DNA of 64,000 nt, taken from Paradesertivirga mongoliensis. Lineage in GTDB: Bacteria; Bacteroidota; Bacteroidia; Sphingobacteriales; Sphingobacteriaceae. Shown one piece after another: positions 37,549-46,140 of the stretch (positions within the stretch are counted from its first letter, which is position 1; each line of letters opens with the position of its first letter). Location: the NCBI RefSeq assembly GCF_024436395.1, contig NZ_JAFMZO010000003.1:558001-622000 (forward strand), in the 5' to 3' direction. The notes under the pieces are model-generated. The model had not been told where the DNA came from and ran no database searches. It worked only from the letters and a program-made list of their open reading frames with translations. The position numbers were made by a program, and so were the translations under genes.

Positions 37549-37592
37549 AAAACCTATTTGTGTACTGCAAAAGCAATATACAAATAGGTTTT
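37549..37592 (-). terminator. 13-bp hairpin between rpsU and xerC, terminator or attenuator
   Basis: On the minus strand: perfect 13-bp stem AAAACCTATTTGT/ACAAATAGGTTTT (37592-37580 with 37561-37549), 18-nt loop, ending in TTTT one base before the xerC ATG. It follows the rpsU stop by 26 nt. It would partly terminate rpsU transcripts and would also hide the xerC ribosome-entry region. Confidence 0.75.
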
Positions 37593-37618
37593 TGATTTAG
37601 AAAATATATTGAGAAAAA

Positions 37619-37813
37619 CTAGATACCAGCTTCCTGGTTCAAGCCTTGCTTATAAATCGCCTTTTTAACTTGTGTACGACGGGTAATAGATTTTTTTTCA
37701 AATGCCTGACGACTGCGAAGCTCTCTTAAAACTCCTGTTTTCTCGAATTTCTTTTTAAAGCGCTTTAATGCTTTATCTAATGATTCTCCGTCTTTTACGT
37801 TTATTATGATCAT
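37619..37813 (-). CDS. rpsU: 30S ribosomal protein bS21
   Basis: 64 residues: MIIINVKDGESLDKALKRFK, then KKFEKTGVLRELRSRQAFEK and a basic KSITRRTQVKKAIYK stretch, all typical of bS21. In Bacteroidota ribosomes bS21, with bS6 and bS18, hides the anti-Shine-Dalgarno end of 16S rRNA, which explains why most mRNAs lack a Shine-Dalgarno. This gene itself has a strong AGGAGGT site, so translational autoregulation by bS21 supply is likely, as described for relatives. It has a perfect promoter and is followed by a hairpin. Confidence 0.95.
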   Translation of the reverse strand: MIIINVKDGESLDKALKRFKKKFEKTGVLRELRSRQAFEKKSITRRTQVKKAIYKQGLNQEAGI

Positions 37814-37823
37814 AATCTTTGAT

Positions 37824-37830
37824 ACCTCCT
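37824..37830 (-). promoter_or_regulatory. strong Shine-Dalgarno site of rpsU
   Basis: AGGAGGT on the minus strand, 10 nt before the rpsU ATG at 37813. It is a full match to the anti-Shine-Dalgarno in a genome that otherwise rarely uses one. Confidence 0.85.
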
Positions 37831-37845
37831 CTCGTTTAAGGATTG

Positions 37846-37875
37846 CAAATTTACGGCAAAAATCTGAATATCAAA
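37846..37875 (-). promoter_or_regulatory. promoter of rpsU
   Basis: On the minus strand: TTTG (37875-37872), 18-nt spacer, TAAATTTG (37853-37846), a full match to the Bacteroidota consensus. The start codon follows 32 nt downstream. Confidence 0.8.
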
Positions 37876-37916
37876 GATGAATCGGGAAGTTTTTTTCACT
37901 AAATACTTAAACGTAA

Positions 37917-37945
37917 AAAGGCTACCCTATTTTAGGATAGCCTTT
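37917..37945 (-). terminator. terminator after the metalloprotease gene
   Basis: On the minus strand: 12-bp stem AAAGGCTATCCT with its complement (one G-U pair), 5-nt loop, then TTTTTACGTTT. It lies 17 nt after the stop of the metalloprotease gene. Confidence 0.85.
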
Positions 37946-37962
37946 GATCCAGCAAAGCTGCT

Positions 37963-40542
37963 TTACTTTACTACTAAAGCCTGATTTATCAAATACACGA
38001 GATTATTTCTATGTGCCTTTGTTTCTTCGTTGCCGGCCACAGCACCCGACATCTTCGTTTTCAATTTCTTTAACGTGTATCTCGACGCCGCTTTCGAGAC
38101 ATCATCTGTAGGAGATTTAACATCCGCCAACTGCGAAAGCTGTTTTACAAAAGCAGTTTGCAAGTACTGTCGGTAAGTATTCACATTCCCCCTTAGATCC
38201 GCGTCGAAGATTCCTTTAGAAAGATCGTTCATCACATCGGCAAGGCTATACTGATTGCCATACATCCTGCTATCCGTGATACGTTGAGTAGTGGTGGGAT
38301 GAAGAATATGGGCCAGCGCCGAAGTCCCTAAGTTATTATACATGCTACTGAGTTTGGGATCTTCCGTTCCCGAAAAGAAGTTAAAGCCCCTGCGCTGGCT
38401 TTGCAAATAAGGCAACAGGTAATTATCGGCTTTAAAAGCATCGGGTGCGAATACCTTATTAGTAAGCACCTGCATGGCGCGCTTCTGAGTAGCGAGAGGA
38501 ACCGGGGTGAACGGTTTATTCGGACTGTTCTGACCTACAAAGCTTCTGTCGACATAGACGCCACCCACGTATCTGCTCACAACGTTAATCATCGATGAAC
38601 GCTGACCAAGTAAAGAGTTGTACCGCGCACGCAACTCGGCGTAACCTCTTCCCTCTTTGCTGTATTTATCTTTCAGGTTAGGAATGATATTATTCACGAG
38701 TGTCAGCCGCTCAACGGCGTAACCTATCGCATCACTACTCATATCATTTACATTAACACGTGGATCTATAGCTTTACCAGGCGAGCGCATATCGTCGGCA
38801 TCGTTACCGAAAGCAAGATCTGGTTCTGTACTGCGGCTCAAAAGCTTTTTACGGAACATATCTTCTTCGGCGGCGGAAACAGGCGTATAACCGAATTGTA
38901 TTGCCCAGATATCATAAGGCCCCGGCCTGGTAGTATAGTAATCGCCTTGTTTTCTGCGATCAACACTAATATTAATTGCCGGATAATCCATTACACTTCC
39001 GGTAAGACCTTTTTTTCGGGTTATAGCAGTATTATGCACTTCCGAAAGTTTTAACATCTGGCTTGACTTCATATTATGATTCAAGCCCAGCGTATGGCCC
39101 ATTTCATGCAATATCAAATAATACAGAAATTGCTTATGCATTTCTTTGATGTCTGCATCTGTTGCCTGGCTTGCCTGAAGCGCCGTAAGCCCTGCTGAAT
39201 ATTGTGCCTTTAGCTCGTGGGCCATGGTGCAGGTGATTTCCTGGTGCTTCATACCGGGAAAAACAAGCGGCTGCGGTGCAGGACTGCGGTATAATTCATC
39301 CATAATAGGTGTGGCGCTTCCACTATACCATTCTACAGTAATATCAGAGCCTAGTATCTGGCCAGTTCTGGGATTTACAAAACTCGGACCGATTGCTCCA
39401 TACTGCGGATGAGCGGAAGAAACCCAACGAATTACATTGTAGCGGATATCACTTGGGTCCCAGTCTACCGTATCAGGCATAATCTTCATTACCACGGCAT
39501 TTTTGAAGCCTGCTTTTTCAAATGCTTCGTTCCACTTTTCGCCGGCTTCTTTTACGGTTTGCCGAAACTCTACCGGTGTTGTATTTTCAATCCACCAAAC
39601 AATTGGCTCAACCGGCTCACTTAAGGCCGCATTGGGATCCTTTTTTACCAGATGCCAGCGGTTTATCATGTCCCGGTAGTTTACCGGATCAATACTTGTG
39701 AGATTATTTATTTCCTGGGTAAAATATCCAATTCTGGGATCGTCCAGGCGAGGCTGAAAATTATTTTGGGGCACTTCAATAAAGCTATGTTGCATCCGTA
39801 CACGAATGTATCTTGCGTCTGTTATGTCGTTACCTCCGCCATTGTAAGGTGCAGGGTTATCGTAGGCAAGATCTACCTGTACATCGATGTTGTCGGGGAA
39901 TGATTTTACTTTATGATATTTTGATTTTGCAGAATTAAAAGACCCCAGATTAAAGAAAGCAGTTGGCGGCGCACCAATCGGAGCAAGAGGCTTTACAGGA
40001 TCGAGCTTATCGCTAATGAACAGTGCATCAGCGTTTACGAGGTAGCCTACCGAGTCTTCTACTGTATATTTTTCAGAGAGAACTACGGCTTCAGGCACAT
40101 CAACTCCTGCTGTTTTACTTACAGCATTAGCCTTATCATAGTAAAAATTGGTATTTACTTCTTGGAACTCCAGTTTATCAAAGGCCTTTACTATTTTAAA
40201 TACACTGGTTGCCCGGTGCATACTTTGGTTTAGATAGAGGCTGGTGGGACCGCTGATCGAAAAACTTTGATAAACGAACTCCTTACCAAGTTGGTTTTTT
40301 TTAACGTATAACTGAACGGAGCCCGTAATAGTGTCTTGATAGATAGTAAACAGGCCCTTTAGCTTTTTACTCGATTTGACCTTTTCAGCGAGAGTAGGTT
40401 TCTTTTCCTTCGGAGGTTCAGGCGATGTTGGCTTTGCAGCAATATTTGCGTTTTTCTTCCCTTTGTTCTTTTTTTGAGCATTTGCGTCAACACCCGCGAG
40501 AGTTCCGATAAGGAGCAGCCCTGCTAATAAAAGTTTTTGCAT
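37963..40542 (-). CDS. exported zinc-dependent metalloprotease (DUF5117/DUF5118 type)
   Basis: 859 residues with a signal peptide (1-22, cleavage after ANA), a Lys-rich low-complexity stretch (about 23-55) and a propeptide-like DUF5118 region. The catalytic motif HEMGHTLGLNH (about 478-488) has the zinc ligands and Glu of the metzincin HExxHxxGxxH type. DUF5117 precedes it, and a C-terminal DUF4953-like domain follows. These large periplasmic or outer-membrane proteases are common in Bacteroidota; the substrates are unknown. It is monocistronic, with its own terminator, upstream of rpsU. Confidence 0.9.
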   Translation of the reverse strand: MQKLLLAGLLLIGTLAGVDANAQKKNKGKKNANIAAKPTSPEPPKEKKPTLAEKVKSSKKLKGLFTIYQDTITGSVQLYVKKNQLGKEFVYQSFSISGPTSLYLNQSMHRATSVFKIVKAFDKLEFQEVNTNFYYDKANAVSKTAGVDVPEAVVLSEKYTVEDSVGYLVNADALFISDKLDPVKPLAPIGAPPTAFFNLGSFNSAKSKYHKVKSFPDNIDVQVDLAYDNPAPYNGGGNDITDARYIRVRMQHSFIEVPQNNFQPRLDDPRIGYFTQEINNLTSIDPVNYRDMINRWHLVKKDPNAALSEPVEPIVWWIENTTPVEFRQTVKEAGEKWNEAFEKAGFKNAVVMKIMPDTVDWDPSDIRYNVIRWVSSAHPQYGAIGPSFVNPRTGQILGSDITVEWYSGSATPIMDELYRSPAPQPLVFPGMKHQEITCTMAHELKAQYSAGLTALQASQATDADIKEMHKQFLYYLILHEMGHTLGLNHNMKSSQMLKLSEVHNTAITRKKGLTGSVMDYPAINISVDRRKQGDYYTTRPGPYDIWAIQFGYTPVSAAEEDMFRKKLLSRSTEPDLAFGNDADDMRSPGKAIDPRVNVNDMSSDAIGYAVERLTLVNNIIPNLKDKYSKEGRGYAELRARYNSLLGQRSSMINVVSRYVGGVYVDRSFVGQNSPNKPFTPVPLATQKRAMQVLTNKVFAPDAFKADNYLLPYLQSQRRGFNFFSGTEDPKLSSMYNNLGTSALAHILHPTTTQRITDSRMYGNQYSLADVMNDLSKGIFDADLRGNVNTYRQYLQTAFVKQLSQLADVKSPTDDVSKAASRYTLKKLKTKMSGAVAGNEETKAHRNNLVYLINQALVVK

Positions 40543-40719
40543 ATAGATTTTTCTTACCTAAAAATAACGGATTTTTTTTTGAATATACTACGGTTGGGAC
40601 AAATATTTAATTCTTAGGATAGCAGGCAACGCTACCCTGGTGGAATACATATAAAGGTTTGAGCTTTGCAGAAACGGCTCATTAAATGCCATCTGGGAAA
40701 ATTGGTTTAAAAGACAGTT

Positions 40720-41886
40720 TCAGTCCTTCAATACTTCCCGGGATATCACAATTTTCTGAATCTCGGAGGTGCCTTCTCCAATGGTACAGAGTTTAGCATC
40801 TCTATAATATTTTTCGACCGGAAAATCTTTGGTGTATCCATATCCACCAAAAATCTGGACTGCATCATTAGCTACCCTTACCGCCACTTCGGATGCGTAA
40901 TATTTCGCCATGGCCGAATTCTTTGTAACGGCTTCTCCTCTGTTTTTTAGATCTGCGGCTTTCATGATTAAAAGTTCTGCGGCCTCTATATCGGTAGCCA
41001 TGTCAGCAAGCTTGAAAGCTATTCCCTGAAACTTAGAAATAGGCTGCCCGAATTGATGACGTTCCTTCGAATATTTTACAGCTGCTTCAAAGGCACCCTT
41101 GGCAATACCTAAAGCAAGCGCCGCAATAGAAATCCGGCCTCCGTCGAGCACCTTCATCGCCTGCTTAAACCCCTCGCCTTCAGCCCCCAATAAGTTGTCT
41201 TTATGCACCCTGCAATTATCGAAAACCAATTCGGTAGTTTCCGAGGCACGCATTCCCAATTTATTTTCCTTTTTACCATGAACAAAACCCGCAGTGCCCT
41301 TCTCTACCACAATAGCCGAAACACCGGCTGCACTGTTACGCTCTCCGGTCCTCGCCATTACTACCGCTACGTCGCCAGATTTACCATGAGTTATCCAGTT
41401 CTTGGAGCCGTTAATAACATAGTAATCACCGTCTTTAACTGCAGTAGTGTTCATATTCAGCGAATCCGAACCTGTGTTGGCTTCAGTAAGCGCCCAGGCT
41501 CCAATCCATTCGGCCGTAGCTAAATTTGGGAGCCATCTTTGCTTCTGCTCATCGTTCGCAAAGGATAGGATGTGTCCCGTACATAGCGAATTATGGGCTG
41601 CCAGCGACAAACCTATCGAACCACAAACCTTGGCTATTTCTACAATAACATTCACATATTCGAAATAACCAAATCCGGAGCCGCCATATTCTTCTGGAAC
41701 CAGAACGCCCATCAATCCAAGTTCTCCCAATTTTTTAAATGTATCTACTGGAAAAGTCTGGGCTTCGTCCCATTCCATAACATGGGGTCTTATGTTCTTT
41801 TCAGCAAAGTCGCGAACCATTTGCGTAACCATTTGCTGGTTTTCTGAAAAAGAGAAGTCGTAGCCGGGAGAAGTATTGCTGCTCAT
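40720..41886 (-). CDS. acyl-CoA dehydrogenase
   Basis: 388 residues with the full ACAD layout: N-terminal helical domain, the middle beta domain with WALTEANTGSDSLNM and GSKNWITHG, and the C-terminal domain with the IFGGYGYTKDFPVEKYYRDA (about 348-367) signature and the IGEGTSEIQKIVISREV end. The catalytic Glu is probably the one in IGEGTSE-type position. It oxidises a short or branched acyl-CoA with FAD and passes electrons to ETF. Nothing in the neighbourhood fixes the chain length. It is monocistronic. Confidence 0.93.
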   Translation of the reverse strand: MSSNTSPGYDFSFSENQQMVTQMVRDFAEKNIRPHVMEWDEAQTFPVDTFKKLGELGLMGVLVPEEYGGSGFGYFEYVNVIVEIAKVCGSIGLSLAAHNSLCTGHILSFANDEQKQRWLPNLATAEWIGAWALTEANTGSDSLNMNTTAVKDGDYYVINGSKNWITHGKSGDVAVVMARTGERNSAAGVSAIVVEKGTAGFVHGKKENKLGMRASETTELVFDNCRVHKDNLLGAEGEGFKQAMKVLDGGRISIAALALGIAKGAFEAAVKYSKERHQFGQPISKFQGIAFKLADMATDIEAAELLIMKAADLKNRGEAVTKNSAMAKYYASEVAVRVANDAVQIFGGYGYTKDFPVEKYYRDAKLCTIGEGTSEIQKIVISREVLKD

Positions 41887-41945
41887 AAATTTTCAACAGG
41901 TTATGTAATTATAACATATTTGGACCAGAAAGGTTACACGAGTAT

Positions 41946-42854
41946 CTAGTTTGTAGCAAACGACAGGTAAGGTGCTATTTTATTCAGAACAGTTTCATTA
42001 AGAATGGCAATTGGCCTTAAACCGTCCAGGTCTTTATAATTGCCATGCTGCTTTCTGTATTGAATAATTGCATTCATCTGCTTATAAGTAAGGTATGGAT
42101 GTTTCCTGAGATCATCAAAAGTAGCGGTATTTATGGAGATCTGCTTTACGGCCTCCGGACGGACCACTACCCGGTTTACCAGTTTTTGATAAACCAGTGA
42201 GTCTATACCATAAACCTCTCTCAACTGTTCTTTCCTGCAAAATCCACCAAGGCGGTTCCTGTATTTGATGATCCGGATTGCGAAGGCCGGCCCAATTCCG
42301 TTGAGGCTTTCTAACTGCGCAGAATCGGCAGAGTTTAGGTCGACCGGCATCGCGAACTTCATATCCGGCTTTTTATATGCAGCTTCCTTATATGCATCTT
42401 TCTTTTCAGGGATGGTAATAAACGGTTCAAGCCGTTCGTAGTCGCTGGCTCTGATTGAATAGATCTTTCTGAGATCCTCTTTTTTATAAAACCTGCCGCC
42501 TTTGGATTCGAAGTTTTTGATCACCTTAATTTGTTTTGCAGTTAAACCGAGGCGCTGCCAGTCGGAAACAGATAAGTTGTTGGGATTGAAACTGAACAGT
42601 TCTCCCGACAGCTCTCTGTTTTCAACTTCATCACGAAGGAACGGCCTGAATTTGCGGGTTTCTTTTTTTTGGGCCGATGCCATGAAAGCGTTGATTTCTT
42701 TTTCGAAGGCAACATGATCATATACTTGAGGCGGTACAAAAAACGAATAAATAACCGGTGCAAGAGCCACTAAAACCAGAAGAACTGCGAAGACCAGCAG
42801 CCCGTTTAATTCCTTTTTCGAGAAGGAGAAAGCATCTTTAACGTTCTTATTCAT
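41946..42854 (-). CDS. membrane-anchored helix-hairpin-helix (ComEA-like) protein
   Basis: 302 residues from the ATG at 42854; the open frame begins earlier at 42893. One membrane helix lies at about 17-38 (LNGLLVFAVLLVLVALAPVI), so the rest is probably periplasmic. At least three ComEA-type HhH repeats can be seen: LTAKQIKVIKNFESKGGRF, the VDLNSADSAQLESLNGIGPA segment (about 195-214) with FAIRIIKYRNRLGGF, and ISINTATFDDLRKHPYLTYKQ. HhH repeats bind DNA; ComEA-like proteins take part in DNA uptake. The specific role here is inferred. Confidence 0.8.
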   Translation of the reverse strand: MNKNVKDAFSFSKKELNGLLVFAVLLVLVALAPVIYSFFVPPQVYDHVAFEKEINAFMASAQKKETRKFRPFLRDEVENRELSGELFSFNPNNLSVSDWQRLGLTAKQIKVIKNFESKGGRFYKKEDLRKIYSIRASDYERLEPFITIPEKKDAYKEAAYKKPDMKFAMPVDLNSADSAQLESLNGIGPAFAIRIIKYRNRLGGFCRKEQLREVYGIDSLVYQKLVNRVVVRPEAVKQISINTATFDDLRKHPYLTYKQMNAIIQYRKQHGNYKDLDGLRPIAILNETVLNKIAPYLSFATN

Positions 42855-42948
42855 AGGCGATTTAGGTCTGATAAAAATAATTGTTTTTATCAAAAATCAT
42901 AAATGCGAGAATATTTAATGGCAGACATTTGCGATATACGTGTAAGCA

Positions 42949-43302
42949 CTAATTCTCTTCCCGTTTTACAAGTAAGAAGTCTTCGCTTTCAAGCTTAAGG
43001 TATCCGTACTCATAGCAAAAATGATAAACGTTTCCCTTTTGCGTCTGATAGGTGTGAGTAAAGTAAGAAAAACTGAAACCCCTGTTTAATAGTTTTTCAC
43101 GACTTACTTTAGTCTTTCCATCCGGATTTAACTTCCGCAGAATGTCTCTGTTCTTGCGGAGAATAGTATTCACTTCTTTGACAAAATCGCTTTTTTCTGT
43201 TTTGAGACGATTGTTATAATTACTTCTGCATTGGTCATCGCAGAATTTTTTGTCTGCTCGACCTTTAAGAAGTTCCGAACAATCAAGGCAGAACCGATCC
43301 AT
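42949..43302 (-). CDS. small zinc-ribbon protein (DUF2116-like)
   Basis: 117 residues from the ATG at 43302; the maximal frame reaches 43359, which would run into the palindrome ahead of ssb. The N-terminus holds a zinc ribbon: FCLDCSELLKGRADKKFCDD and QCRSN, with two C-x2-C/C-x3-C pairs (positions about 4, 7, 21, 25). The rest is helical and basic, ending in HFCYEYGYLKLESEDFLLV. The family is DUF2116-like by eye; the function is unknown. It is divergent from a tailless ssb gene, with a palindrome between them. Confidence 0.65.
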   Translation of the reverse strand: MDRFCLDCSELLKGRADKKFCDDQCRSNYNNRLKTEKSDFVKEVNTILRKNRDILRKLNPDGKTKVSREKLLNRGFSFSYFTHTYQTQKGNVYHFCYEYGYLKLESEDFLLVKREEN

Positions 43303-43334
43303 AATTCCAGGTTTAGATACTCGAATATAACACT

Positions 43335-43364
43335 TATCCGTGTATAACCGGATATACACGGATA
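43335..43364. promoter_or_regulatory. 30-bp palindrome upstream of ssb, candidate operator
   Basis: Perfect 11-bp arms TATCCGTGTAT (43335-43345) and ATACACGGATA (43354-43364) around AACCGGAT. A further GGATA/TATCC pair overlaps at 43360-43377. It lies between two divergent genes, 33 bp from the zinc-ribbon start and 107 bp from the ssb start. Confidence 0.6.
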
Positions 43365-43471
43365 TAAATGTTTATCCTCCGGTTAATTTTCAGGGCTCTT
43401 TCCACCTTTGTATCGTCGGTGATGAAGGAATATCACTGTTCGTTAATCAGGTAATCAAATAAAATTAAAAC

Positions 43472-43813
43472 ATGAGTAATTTAAGAAACAGCGTTCGTTT
43501 AGTAGGTCATTTAGGAAACGAGCCGGAAGTAAAGAAAACCGCGAACAATAAAACGCTCGCTAGAGTATCCATCGCTACAAATTCTTCTTATAAAAATGAG
43601 AAAGGAGAAAAGATTGAAGAAACGCAATGGCACAATCTGATAATGTGGGATAACAACGCTAAGCTGGCCGAAAAGTATTTACGTAAGGGTAGCGAGATCA
43701 GTATTGAGGGAAGGTTAAGCTCTCGAAGCTACACAGACAACTCGGGCGTAAAGAAATATATTACCGAAATTATAGTGAACGAAATCTTGCTTTTAGATAA
43801 GAAAAAAGATTGA
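43472..43813 (+). CDS. ssb: single-stranded DNA-binding protein without the acidic tail
   Basis: 113 residues that are essentially only the OB fold: NSVRLVGHLGNEPEVKKTAN, RVSIATNSSYKNEKGEK, EETQWHNLIMWDNNAKLAEKYLRKGS (in two pieces) and ISIEGRLSSRSYTDNSG. The usual disordered linker and the DDDIPF-type C-terminal tip that recruits repair proteins are absent; the protein ends LLLDKKKD. It is therefore probably an accessory SSB used in uptake or repair rather than the replicative one. A palindrome lies upstream and a good terminator follows. Confidence 0.9.
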   Translation: MSNLRNSVRLVGHLGNEPEVKKTANNKTLARVSIATNSSYKNEKGEKIEETQWHNLIMWDNNAKLAEKYLRKGSEISIEGRLSSRSYTDNSGVKKYITEIIVNEILLLDKKKD

Positions 43814-43836
43814 GATCCAAATACCTTATCTCTGAG

Positions 43837-43866
43837 GGTGGCTTGATTTATTAAGCCGCCTTTTTT
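43837..43866 (+). terminator. terminator after ssb
   Basis: 8-bp stem GGTGGCTT with AAGCCGCC (one G-U pair), 8-nt loop, then six T (43861-43866). The run overlaps the stop of the convergent lipoprotein gene by two bases. Confidence 0.9.
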
Positions 43867-44359
43867 ACTTTTTGATCTTTACATTTTTGAAATCCTCGCG
43901 CGTATAAACTCCGGGCATAGCATGGTCGCCTTCTTCAAACTCGACTTTTATGGCTTTGATTCCTGGCAATTCTGTGAGAGAAAAAGTGACTTCAGCCAAA
44001 TAGGCCTCGGCTCCAGCGCTGCCCATCTCCTGGGTTAGTTTGCTGGCATCGGCGATTCTTAAATTGACGGTATCGGTCTTCGAGCTTATTAGATCAAGCT
44101 TTATTCCTTCATATTTGGCATTGATGACACGAAGCATATCGTCTACGTCAGCTTTACCTATATTCTCCTTGCTCCGCACTAAGTTTAAATCCTGAGTTTC
44201 CTGATCGTATTCTACTGCATAAGGCGGAGCATTTATTGGTGCAGGGGCATCTTCCACAACAGTATCCGCCACATCCTGATCTGTTACCTTATTTTCGGAT
44301 TCGTTGCTACACGATACAACCAGAACATAAGCCAATAGCACATAAACGATTCTTCTCAT
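43865..44359 (-). CDS. lipoprotein of unknown function (possible GerMN-like domain)
   Basis: 164 residues with a lipoprotein signal: MRRIVYVLLAYVLVVSC, lipobox VVSC (Cys17). An acidic, Pro-rich linker (about 20-50) follows. The C-terminal half has the pattern of a GerMN-like domain (VNLRIADASKLTQEMGSAGA, then LTELPGIKAIKVEFEEG and a GVYTREDF end). The similarity is by eye and weak. It lies 9 bp after the SDR gene on the same strand, so the two may be cotranscribed. Confidence 0.6.
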   Translation of the reverse strand: MRRIVYVLLAYVLVVSCSNESENKVTDQDVADTVVEDAPAPINAPPYAVEYDQETQDLNLVRSKENIGKADVDDMLRVINAKYEGIKLDLISSKTDTVNLRIADASKLTQEMGSAGAEAYLAEVTFSLTELPGIKAIKVEFEEGDHAMPGVYTREDFKNVKIKK

Positions 44360-44368
44360 GATAATCTA

Positions 44369-45070
44369 TTAAGGGGTGGTAACCGCAACCGGAAGCACTT
44401 TACCATTAAAAAACTTATGACCAGTTAGCGAAAAGTCTGCAATATATTTACCCATTTCAAAGGCCATTACCGGCGATTGATAACCTGGAAAAGCCTTTTC
44501 CAGCATCTCAGTTTGGGCAGAACCTAAAGCTAAACAATTGAAATGAATTTTCCGCTCTTTATATTCCACAGCCAGGCATTCTGTAAGAGTGTGCAATGCA
44601 GCTTTGCTGGCGGAATAGGCGGCCAATCCGGGAAACTTCGCGCTTCCTGCCACTCCGCCCATGCTTCCGATATTCACAACATGTGCATTTTCGTTCAAAA
44701 TGGGCAAAAGGTGATGGATCATTTTCACATGCCCAAGCAGATTGCTTTGCAACATCTCTACAAAATCAAGCTGTGTGGTGTCTTCAAAAGATTTATTAAT
44801 AAGCTGCCCGGCATTGTTGATTAGAATATCGACCGCTCCGATCCTGTCCTGGATAAAACTTACCAGAGAAGTATAGTCATCGTGCACAATATCAAACTTG
44901 GCCGGGTACAATTTACACTCCGGATTCAGTGATAAAGCAATTTGGTAAAGTCGCTTCAAATTATCTTCAGAGCGTGCAAGTGCTACCACCTCATGTTCTG
45001 AATTTAAAATCAGTTCCAGGACGGCTTCAAACCCAACCCCGCTGCTAGCTCCTGTAATTACAATTTTCAT
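44369..45070 (-). CDS. short-chain dehydrogenase/reductase
   Basis: 233 residues with the classical SDR layout: cofactor motif ITGASSGVGFEAV (about 4-16), NNAG in DILINNAGQLINKSF, the catalytic Ser in VNIGSMGG and YxxxK in YSASKAALH. The substrate is unknown. The arginine and the residue pattern after strand 2 (ALARSEDNL) suggest NADP(H) preference. The lipoprotein gene follows 9 bp downstream. Confidence 0.92.
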   Translation of the reverse strand: MKIVITGASSGVGFEAVLELILNSEHEVVALARSEDNLKRLYQIALSLNPECKLYPAKFDIVHDDYTSLVSFIQDRIGAVDILINNAGQLINKSFEDTTQLDFVEMLQSNLLGHVKMIHHLLPILNENAHVVNIGSMGGVAGSAKFPGLAAYSASKAALHTLTECLAVEYKERKIHFNCLALGSAQTEMLEKAFPGYQSPVMAFEMGKYIADFSLTGHKFFNGKVLPVAVTTP

Positions 45071-45219
45071 TATATAATCTATTTAGATGAACGTAGTGTA
45101 TATCTCCTTCGCTTCCTCAGGTTTTTATCCCAAGTGTTGCAAAGTTCGAAGTTTTAAGGAGATTCCAGTCCTTTGAATTGGCATTTCTCTACAGATGCAA
45201 TAAGACAACCTTTGAAATT

Positions 45220-46140
45220 TTAATCAGCTGATTCTGGTATAGTTTTGTCTGCCTGCATCTCGAAGTCCTCTGCCTCTTCTTCGGTTGGGAGTGGCTCAAA
45301 CTCCCGCGAACGATATACAAACCAAAGGCCCGAAAACGCAACCAGAGTGGATAAGATAGAGAAAGTGAACGTAACGAACACCGCCAGATTTTGGTTCATA
45401 TCAAAAACTTCCGAGATATGCACCATGACATATTCACGCGTTCCGAAACCAAAGGCGCCAATAGGAATGATTGCAGCAATAGAAGAAACCAGAAAGCTAA
45501 ACAGATATGGCGAAAATTTTCCTGTAAAATTCTGAGAGAGCAAAATACACATAACGCTTACCAGTTGAAGAGACTGCACAACAATGGCTTTTGCGTGGGC
45601 TTTGATAAAATTAGTATTATACTCTTTAAAGAAGATTTGTAATAAAATGTAATAGATAGTAGTGCCCATGGTTAAACCGGCCACAATAACATACCAGGCA
45701 ATATCAATTCTTGGAATCATCAAAATTAAGGTTGCGAACAAAAATCCAATCGCCCAAAGCCCGCTTACTCGATCCAGAAGTATTGCAAAAATTATCCTGC
45801 GCGTTCGTTTCTGGAAGTGCCTTCGAAGCAAATAGATCTTGTAGCCATCACCACCAATGCCCCCATATATATTATAAAACAAGCCCAGAAGATACAGTTT
45901 GAAATTGAAATCAAACGAGACATCAATCCCTATCGATTTTAAAAAACTGAGCAATCGCCATGATGAAACCACCTGTGAGAAGAAGTAAGCCAAAAGCGCC
46001 AGGAAGATATAAAACAGGTCGCTGGTAAGGTACAGCTTCTTAATATCGTTAAAGTCGATTTTTTGAAATACAACATAAATAAGAGCGATTGTGAGGACAA
46101 TCTTTAACGGGGTTTTAACGGCTTTCCAGATTTTTTTCAT
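45220..46140 (-). CDS. lysylphosphatidylglycerol synthase TM-domain family protein (UPF0104)
   Basis: 306 residues with about seven to eight membrane helices and a charged acidic C-terminal tail (EPLPTEEEAEDFEMQADK). Family features are FFSQVVSSWRLLSFLKSIG, GLFYNIYGGIGGDGYKIYLL (about 87-106) and AIIPIGAFGFGTREYVM. The family is named for the flippase half of MprF; stand-alone members are thought to move or modify glycolipids or lipid-linked sugars. The lysyltransferase domain of MprF is absent. The gene is monocistronic. Confidence 0.82.
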   Translation of the reverse strand: MKKIWKAVKTPLKIVLTIALIYVVFQKIDFNDIKKLYLTSDLFYIFLALLAYFFSQVVSSWRLLSFLKSIGIDVSFDFNFKLYLLGLFYNIYGGIGGDGYKIYLLRRHFQKRTRRIIFAILLDRVSGLWAIGFLFATLILMIPRIDIAWYVIVAGLTMGTTIYYILLQIFFKEYNTNFIKAHAKAIVVQSLQLVSVMCILLSQNFTGKFSPYLFSFLVSSIAAIIPIGAFGFGTREYVMVHISEVFDMNQNLAVFVTFTFSILSTLVAFSGLWFVYRSREFEPLPTEEEAEDFEMQADKTIPESAD

